Origin: Dolomedes plantarius
Taxonomy: Eukaryota; Arthropoda; Arachnida; Araneae; Dolomedidae
NCBI GenBank assembly: GCA_907164885.2
Contig: OU015495.1
Span: 105,882,045 to 105,946,044 of the forward strand
Direction of reading: 5' to 3'
Length of the DNA stretch: 64,000 nucleotides
Shown here: positions 26,701 to 35,700 of the stretch, in pieces
Numbering within the stretch: the stretch's first letter is position 1
How the letters are laid out: each line of letters starts with the position of its first letter
Program-made: the position numbers and the translations under genes
The notes under the pieces: model-generated
The model's input: only the letters and a program-made list of their open reading frames with translations
The model's database searches: none
What the model was told of the DNA's origin: nothing

Positions 26701-29700
26701 TAAGTTATATGGTCTTATGTAATGCGGTTTGTTTGACATTAGTAAAAAACTATGCAGTTATGAATCAAATATGATTTTTAAAAAATGAAACTGGGCTTTA
26801 TTCATTTGTGAGACTTTTAGAAAGTGGAATGTAATAATGGAATGTTGAGACTTTTTTTTTTGTTTTGTTTTAAACTTATAAGGTATTTATATATTTTCTG
26901 TAGTATGTGGAAGTAAACTTGCGAAATATTTTCTGATAAATGTCTAGGATATTTAAAAAAATGTTTTTAAGATATTGACATTTTTATCTTTCATTACTTA
27001 TTTACTATTTTTAATATACATGTATGTATGTGTGTGTGTGTGCATGTGTGCGTGCATTTTAAAAAGACATTATTTGGAGTTTATCAGTAGTCAGTCCAAT
27101 ATGTTTTAGCCAATATATTTGGGCACCATAATCTACTTTATGTCTATTCCATCAGGGCAATATCTTGATAGAACCTTTTCTCCTGCTTGTCTTAAATAAC
27201 TTCTAAATATTCAATGGTGGTGGTGGAAAAGTAGAACTTTTTTAAAACACTGACTCTGTTCTGCTGTATATAATTGTTTACGGTCTGTATAAGTGTTAGA
27301 AATAACAGTGCAAACTTCCTGAGCTGTCAGAATACACCACAATAAACATATTTTTGTGTAAAAAGTCTAATCAGGCTATTTTCAGTTCTTTTCTTAAAAA
27401 TTATGTGCTAAACCACCTTTTCCTGAAAAATGGGTTTAGGAAAATGAGGTCAAATTTTACAGAATACTAATTTACTTGATAGGGAGGATTTTGTTACATA
27501 TTTCTGATAAGCTCATTGTATTAAAAGTATTTGTTTATTGCATCTTTTAGGATTTTCTGGGGCTGAAATTTATTGTAGAGAATATATTATATGGGTATTT
27601 ATATGGCTAACATGGAATTTGTCCTTAATGCAAGAAATTTTGTACCTTATCTGCTTGATGTTAATTATTTAGAATAAAGATGTATTGAAATTTGATTTTT
27701 TTGAAAAATGAAATTGGATTTAAAATTTATTATTAGGATTTTTATTCTTTTAAACAAGTCTGTAACTGTATTACTGTAACTGTATATATTTGATTGCATG
27801 TATTAAATAAATGTTTTGCTTGATGTTTTCTTTTTCTATTCCATAGTGCTTCGAAAATGAACTTGGAAAAGAAATATATCGTCTCATTTTTGTAAACTTT
27901 TTTACTTCTGTTATATTTTTTACATTTTTTGGAGAATTTATCAGGAAAGTCATAAGTTCGTATATATTTACTACAGTCAAGTTATCGCAGTTTGATGTAG
28001 CTTTTAACACATTGGACTTGATCTATTATCAAACTCTTGCTTGGTGAGTAATTGTGATTTTCATAACTTTTTTTTTTATTTAAAGTATATTCTATAAATT
28101 AGTTTTTTAATCTTGTGAAAATATTTTCTTTCATTTGCTTAATAATTTATTTATTTTTTTTTTGAAGGCAGTTTTGCTGATTAATATGTTTAATCACACT
28201 ATAAGAAGTAATTTTGTATTATCCACAAAACTATGCTTAAAGTATCCCTGGATCTTGTAAATCTGTTTCTATACATTATTTATATTTCTATATATAATTT
28301 TGGTGGAAAAATTTTTGTAATATTTACGGCCCTTAGAGCTATTGGTGAAATCCCTCACTAAAATATAGTCCTCTTCATTGACTCTCAGGCTACAATTCAG
28401 GCCATTACTGACTATAGTCTATACCTATCAGAACTTGAGTTTGAATGTAAACAGTATATAGACTCATTTCCTTAGTACTGGAAGAGACGTCGTCCTTCAA
28501 TGGATTCCTAGCCATTGCGGCATTTATGGCAATGAGCAAGCTGACTTGTTGGCTAAGTAGGCTTCGACGCTACATCCACGTTGTTTCCCGACTACTCTTC
28601 GAAATGTCAAGTGACTTCTCAGAAGCAGTATCCGGCACAAAAGAATTTCTACTCTTAAAGAGTTAAGTGATGGAAAATCTTGGGCTTGTCTACTTGATAA
28701 ACAGAGACATGCTCAACTTTCCCTCCTCCCCATAGTCGAGGGAGTGGTGTGTTTTAGAGTCATAACCAGACTGATTACTTGCAGGCCCATCTTTATAGAA
28801 TTTAACTAGCTGATTCTCCATTCTGCCTACTCTGCAATACTATGCACATGACAGGGGAGCATCTTTTCAGTTGCCCCTCCTTACTTGATGTTCACTCTTG
28901 TGATGACTTTGGGGTTCTCCCCCTTACTAGAGCCACCTCCCTGTTGTATTGGACTGCAAGATGCTTTATGTCTGAGAAGACAATGGCGGGTGTAATAATA
29001 ATATAAAAAAAAGTCTATTTGATTCAACATTTCTCAGTTATATTTATTTTGCAGTTCTGTTTAAATTTCCCATTCTTTTGAATCTACCAATTGCAAATAA
29101 TGTTGAATGATTGAAAAAAAAAATGATTAAAAGTTATATGTCAGAGCTCAGCTTAAATTCCATTTATGTGTATTTTTCCTTATCCTGGGAAAAAAGAAAA
29201 ATTAAATTTTTCCATGTGTTGTCCATTTAGTTAGAAGCAAATTGAGGACCACATGGAATATTAAGTAGCATTCATAGTCACTGGCAGTATACTTTGAGAT
29301 TGTATACTTGAGATTGTTGTACTCAGGCTTTATAAAATTATGGGTCCCAAGGACTTTTTATGTACAATATTTAGGGTCCTACCCTCTAATTTTGGATCCT
29401 TTTTTCTAATAATTTTATAAAGCAAAAATTGGGTTATAACTTTATTTTAATAAAATTGTAATTCAATACTTTCCTTCTAAAATGTATTAAAATTTTTTAT
29501 TCACTTTTAACCTTCAAGGCCTTCCTTGGCCAGAAGCAGAGATGACAGTCTCATATTACTGAGATCAACACTTAAAGGGATGAATGAGGCTTCATGGATA
29601 AATTGCACTGTGAATAGAAGTATAATTTAAAAGATTATCAGGGGTAGAATGATTTTTCCTTGTTGAGGTTTATTGAGCTGTACTTTTAAGATCTTAACAA

Positions 29701-32700
29701 TGAACAAATTCATATACAGTAGAAGCTCTTTAGTCTGGCATTCTACGGTTCGGCACATTCTGTAATACGGCACCGATTGAGCTGCCTGTGATTGGGTTTT
29801 TTCGGGTGGATTCGACATCCCCCATTGCACTGGTTGTACCCACCAGGTGGCTTTTCAGTTCGTTTGTGTTTAGGATTCTTGTTCCCGTGTTTTTTGTTCA
29901 CTCAGTGTTTATCATAACTAATTGTCAGTTCAGTGTTCATTTCAGTATGGTGTTTCCTGTTTTCTAATGGTTACAAATCATGTTTGCACAATGTACTCGA
30001 AGCCCAGCACGAGTTCTTCGAGTGTTAATAAAACTGATAAGCGTAAGCATATGACTCTCACTATACAGCAAAAACTAGAGATAATTGTCTTGAAAAAAGT
30101 GAAAACAGAAATTTCATACTGTGTGATTTCAATATAGGTTCTTCATCTATTTACAATATATGTAAAAAAAAGAGGAACTTAAGAAGTTTTCTGCTCAAGC
30201 TGTTACAGCAAATAATATGGAATCAAGACACATATTGAAGAAACTTAATTTTGAAATTCTTGATTGTGCCTTGTACACTGGGTTTAGTGGGAAATATTTA
30301 TATTGTCTGCACAGGTTCATAATGTATGCAAAATATATGTTTTAATCATCTGCATTTTTATCTGGAGTGGTTTATCTTTGGTATTCCTGTGAAAATTATT
30401 GACGTTCGATATTCCGGCACAACTGAGGTCCCGGATGTGCCAGATTAAAGAGCTTCTACTGTAGTATGTTTCTAGGAGTATAATTGTGGTAACAATATCA
30501 CATGTTCTCTTTAATGATGTACATTTTATGTATTTCATAATGTGTTTCAGAAAGGTAACCATTTAAAATTAAATAATAAAAATATGAATTTAAAGTTTCC
30601 TTGCTAAATCCTTTGTAATTTTTTTTATTTGTATATTGTGTTGCTTAAAAAACATTTTAAAAATTATATATTTTTTTCTACTGTGTATCATGATACCAAA
30701 AGTAATGTACATATATTTAAAAATTTCTTACAGGGTTGGAACATTTTGTATGCCATTGTCTCCTTTGCTGATCATTGTTATATTGATTCTCTTGTTCTAC
30801 TTAAAACTGAATTCAGTGGCCTCAAACTGCCGCCCTCCCAGTAGATCCTGGTCTGTGAATGAGGCACAAACTTTTTTTCTGTCTTTGTTATTTATAATGT
30901 ATCTTCTGTCTGCATTTGCTGTCGGCTATTTTATTTTTGCGTAAGTTCAGAATATATTACTTTGTTTTTATTATAAGTATACATGCATTTTAGGATGTTT
31001 TACGTGTATGTATGAGAAATACTATAATGAGTGCAGTTTTATGTTTTAAATTTCCTTGGAATGGGAAACTTTAATAGTGTATGTAGGTCTATGAGGTTTT
31101 ACTTATTTATTATTAAATAATTAAATAAATGGAAATGTTATATATCATAGCAATAACTGATTTAGGGAGTTTGTAGGGAAAATTTACTATGAATGAAAGA
31201 TTTATTAGTAGTCAAGCATAAGGAGAACAGTTACACATCTGAAGATGTTTATAATTCACTGATATGTAATTTCTGTAGGACTTGGGGACAACAGTATTAG
31301 AATATTCAGTGCCCTTAATACACCCTTAATACATGTAGAAACACAGTAAAACAAGCTTCATTAAGGGGTCATACGACTGTTAAAAGTCGAAAAAGTATAA
31401 AAATTGTGTCACTTTCGACATTCTATATCTTGAAAAGTACAAGATTTAAAATCTTAATTTTTTTTTTGTTTTAATAGAACAATGTTTGATTTATGAATAT
31501 ATACCTGTTTTTTGTTTGATAGTTAAAAATAATTTGTGTTAGATAGTCATAAATAATATTCAGTTTGCTTTGGATAAAAGTGATATCAAAGCTAACACAC
31601 ATAAATACTCCAAAAAAAATTGAGATTAAGGCAAAATTTCTGCTTTTAACACATACTGCAGAAACTAAAGTTTAATTTGAACGTAAATTTGTATATATTT
31701 AAGGTATATTTCTATTTTTACTATGAAACTGAAAATAGTGCAATTATTTTCTTAATAAATTAAATATTATCTATGCATGAAAAATGCATTCTCTAGAGAT
31801 CTGTAAAAAAATTTAGGTTCAGTTTCAAGCAAATGATAATATGTACCATCTCTGAAAATTTCATGCAAAAATATGAAATAGTTCTCGAGATAACAAGTGC
31901 GTTATGTGAAAAAAACACATTTTGAGATAAATCCTTTTAAAGTATTGCCCTTTAAATCTGTTTACAGTAAACATCTGACACATTTTTATTCATAACTTCC
32001 GTAATTATGGGAATTTTTTCAAGCGGATTGTCTTAAAATACTCAGAAAAGGTTAGTCTTTCATGTGTATTTTCTGCAAAAATCAAAATATTTAGTTATAT
32101 TTCATAATTCAGTCAATTAAATTTAGATAAAAGATGATGTTTCTATTTGAAATTTGATTGCTGGATAAGAAAAAAAAATTATGCTATTTTAGTGATGTGG
32201 CTCTAAGTGGTTCTAACCCAAAGTATTGTTCAAGTATTCTCAGAGATGGCACAATTAACCAAAAATGTTGTCAGAAACTTTCTTTGATTAAAAAACTAAG
32301 TAACTTAAAAAAAAGAGAAAAAATGAATCTCTAACATCTATTACATCATGTGTGTGCAAGCTAATTGTAGCAGTTAACAAGTTTCACCCCTGCTCTGTCC
32401 AATGTAGAGTGAATACTTTAATTCTATTGAATATTTTCTATTCTTACATTTAGTGCCTATGTAAGTTTGTTGGAGGTGTTAAATTTAGTACATATACGAA
32501 GATGCACATTTAAAAAAAAAATTCTCAGTTTGCACCTTGTGTAATGAAAAAAATTATGCTAATTTGGTGATGTGGTTCTAACCCAAAGTATTGTTCAAGT
32601 ATTCTCAGAGACAGCACAAACAACAAAAAATGTTGTCAAAAACTTTCTTTGATAAAAACAACTAAGTTGCGTAAGAAAAGAATCGCTAACATCTATTACA

Positions 32701-35700
32701 TCATGAGTGTGCAAGCCAATTGTATCAGTTGACACGTTTCAAACTTGCTCTGTCTAATGTAGAGTGAATATTTTAATTCTATTGAGTATTTTTTATTCTT
32801 ACATTTATTGCCTATGGAAATTTGTTGGAGCTGTTATATTTAGTACTTATACAAAGATGCACATTGTTTTAAAAATGTGTTTGCACCTTCTGTTTTTTAT
32901 TGTTTTTGTATTTATGCTTTCGTATCTGAGTATAAGAATATCCTCTCATTTTAGCTTACAACCATCAAATTGTGGACCTTTCAAAGAGTACACAAAAACT
33001 GCTGAGGTCATACATGAAATCTTTTTCTCCAAAGGTCAAGAACATGAGGCTTCTGAAATTGTAAAATATTTGAGTTCTCCTGGAGTGTTGTTTGCTGTTT
33101 TCTGTGCTTTATGGTAAATAATTCTTCATTGATTGGTAAAGATAAAAAAACTATTTTGTTATCTTGCATTCACAATGAGACATTGAATTGAATTTATTGT
33201 CAACATTCATTTGTAATTCATAGTATTTCTGTCAGTAGTATTTGTAATGTTGAAAAAGTTACAGGTATTAAAGTCTACATTATGAAGAATGTGACATTTA
33301 ATTTAAGGTTAGAATTCAGTGGCATAGCTGGCACCCGGGGCATATCTTTTTAGTGCCCCCCCCCTGAAAAACATATAGTAATATAATATATAATTTATCT
33401 TGGGGACCATTTGGCACCCTTCTGCGAGTGGTACCCGGGGCATGATAGACCCCCTTGACTCCCCTTCGCTACGCCACTGTTAGAACTGTCACAAACCTGG
33501 TATGCATATAATGTGGGTTTTGAAGTGATTGTACTCAGGATTTGGCATAGTGAACCCAGAGTTTTTTAGGTGGACCCACTTAAAAGATTTTTTAAATGAG
33601 AAATGGATAATTAAATCAGATCCAAGTAATGGATGAATTTAGTGCATGAAAGGTTTTTTTTTCATGTTTTCATTACTGTGACTTCACCAATGAATTTGTG
33701 AGCACACACACTAGTTGACAACAGATGTACCACTATTTTGGAGTTCATAAAACAACAAAGCTTATATATTGCTAAATTGAACCCAGAGTAAAAAGAAAAA
33801 GTCTTTCCTAAAGTAGACCCACATATTTTTGTCCTGAGTTCATAGGTTTGATTCTTACTTTAACCCTTCAGCGGGTGCACCAATTTTTGGAACACCAGAA
33901 GGCGCATGTGGCACAAAGTGCAACGTCTCTTTCAACCTTGATTCTTCCTTTTGTAATAAACTTTTTTTTTCAAATTGAAAATAATAATTCTGCGCTTTAT
34001 GACAAGATATAAAATGTTGATATTATTGAGATATATGTATAATTAAAGGCCAAAGAATGCAGATACAATCACTTTATTTCAAAACTGTCTGGTTTATTGG
34101 ATCTATGGACAACTTGCGGATGGATTCCTGTTATGTCCAAAAACCTAAAAAACAGTGAGATTGTCCATCTTCGTGATATGCGGGATACTGTGTAATAGCT
34201 GCACATTGGATCGACTACATCAACTCCTGCTTTTGTCGTATTGTAATCCAGTATAATCGCTGGTTTACCATGGTTAAATCATGACTAACAATGAATGAAA
34301 AGGAATACAAGGGTCAGAAAATCAGACCCGCATTAGAAAGGGTGTAGCTATGAATAGAAACTGCTTAGAATATTCAAACCTTACATGTAAAAACAAACCA
34401 TTCAAAATTACGAAAATGTTGCACGAAAATGTTGCATGTACATGGGCATGCCCACTGAAGGGTTAAGTAGATGTTTGTTATAATGACACTTCACATGGAA
34501 AAAACTGAAGCATTAGGAAAATATATCACCAAAATATTCATTGTGAGAATATTCATCTTGAGAATTGCCCAGATAACGAAAGTGGAAGAGAGTATAAGGG
34601 ATGGTATTTAAAAGATAAGGTTCCCTTATCCTGGCATGTAAGGCTAGGTGGCTGGCTCCTGAGGTGCAAGTTTGACTATTGCTATTATCTAATAATTGTT
34701 ATAACTTATCTGTGATTGTAACTTAAATAAATTATAAATTTGTATGAAATAAAAGGAAAATTCATTAATTTCATTATTATGATTCCTTAAGTGTATTTTA
34801 AACCAAGTTTTAAAAAGTTATCCAAAAATTCTACAAATCAACCATAGATCTTCGAAAGTTTTTTTTAAAAAAGTTTCGATAAAACAAATTTGGTATACAA
34901 AAAAATTTTTGCATATGTTGTCTGAATCCTGATATGGGATTTACTTGATTCTTTGTAAGTTTAGGTATATATACTCTAAACTATCTTATTTTTGATAAAT
35001 AGGACTTTTTAAATTCCATATGTATAAAATGTGAAAAATCTCACAAGTTTAATTTTCTAATGTTGCATCTTTTATTGATGCATAATATATATATTTCTTT
35101 CTTTCAGTGTTGTTTTGTATTATGTTAGAGCCCAATCAAAGGCTCATATTTCTGTGGTTAAGATAATTCGAGAACAGCTCATAATGGTAAGCATTTTTTT
35201 GCATTTTTATTAAAACTCATTTTTCTGTATTTTATATTTTAATGATTTACGGAAAATTTTATTTTCCTCTAGGAAGGTAAAGATAAAGTTTTCTTGCTAA
35301 AATTATTTGATGAAGCTTTAGCCATGCATTCACAAATGAATGACAAAAATGATGAAAATAAAGGTAAATATATGTATATATATATTTTGTATATCAACCA
35401 GAATATAAATTGTTTGCCCAGTGTGTTTATTTACTATTTGGGTTTATCTCTCTTTAATCTGCTAAATTGATATATTATCTTTAAGAAAACTGATGAAAAG
35501 TTTGAGAAACTGATAAAAACCTGTAATGTAAGATTTTAAATTTTATAAGTTATGTAAGCATTTCCTGGGGCTTAAATAATCAAAAGTTTGATGCATTTGA
35601 TATTTAGGATTTTTCTCTGTCATGTTAGAGAAGTTGCTATCGTTTTAGTGTATGTAGTGCATCTTGGAAATATTTGGTTCACGGAATGATGAACCATGAA

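Noticed and set aside
27065..27240. Less AT-rich patch in TMC intron 10 with a coding-like minus-strand look
   Set aside because: Stops in all frames and no splice sites or family resemblance.
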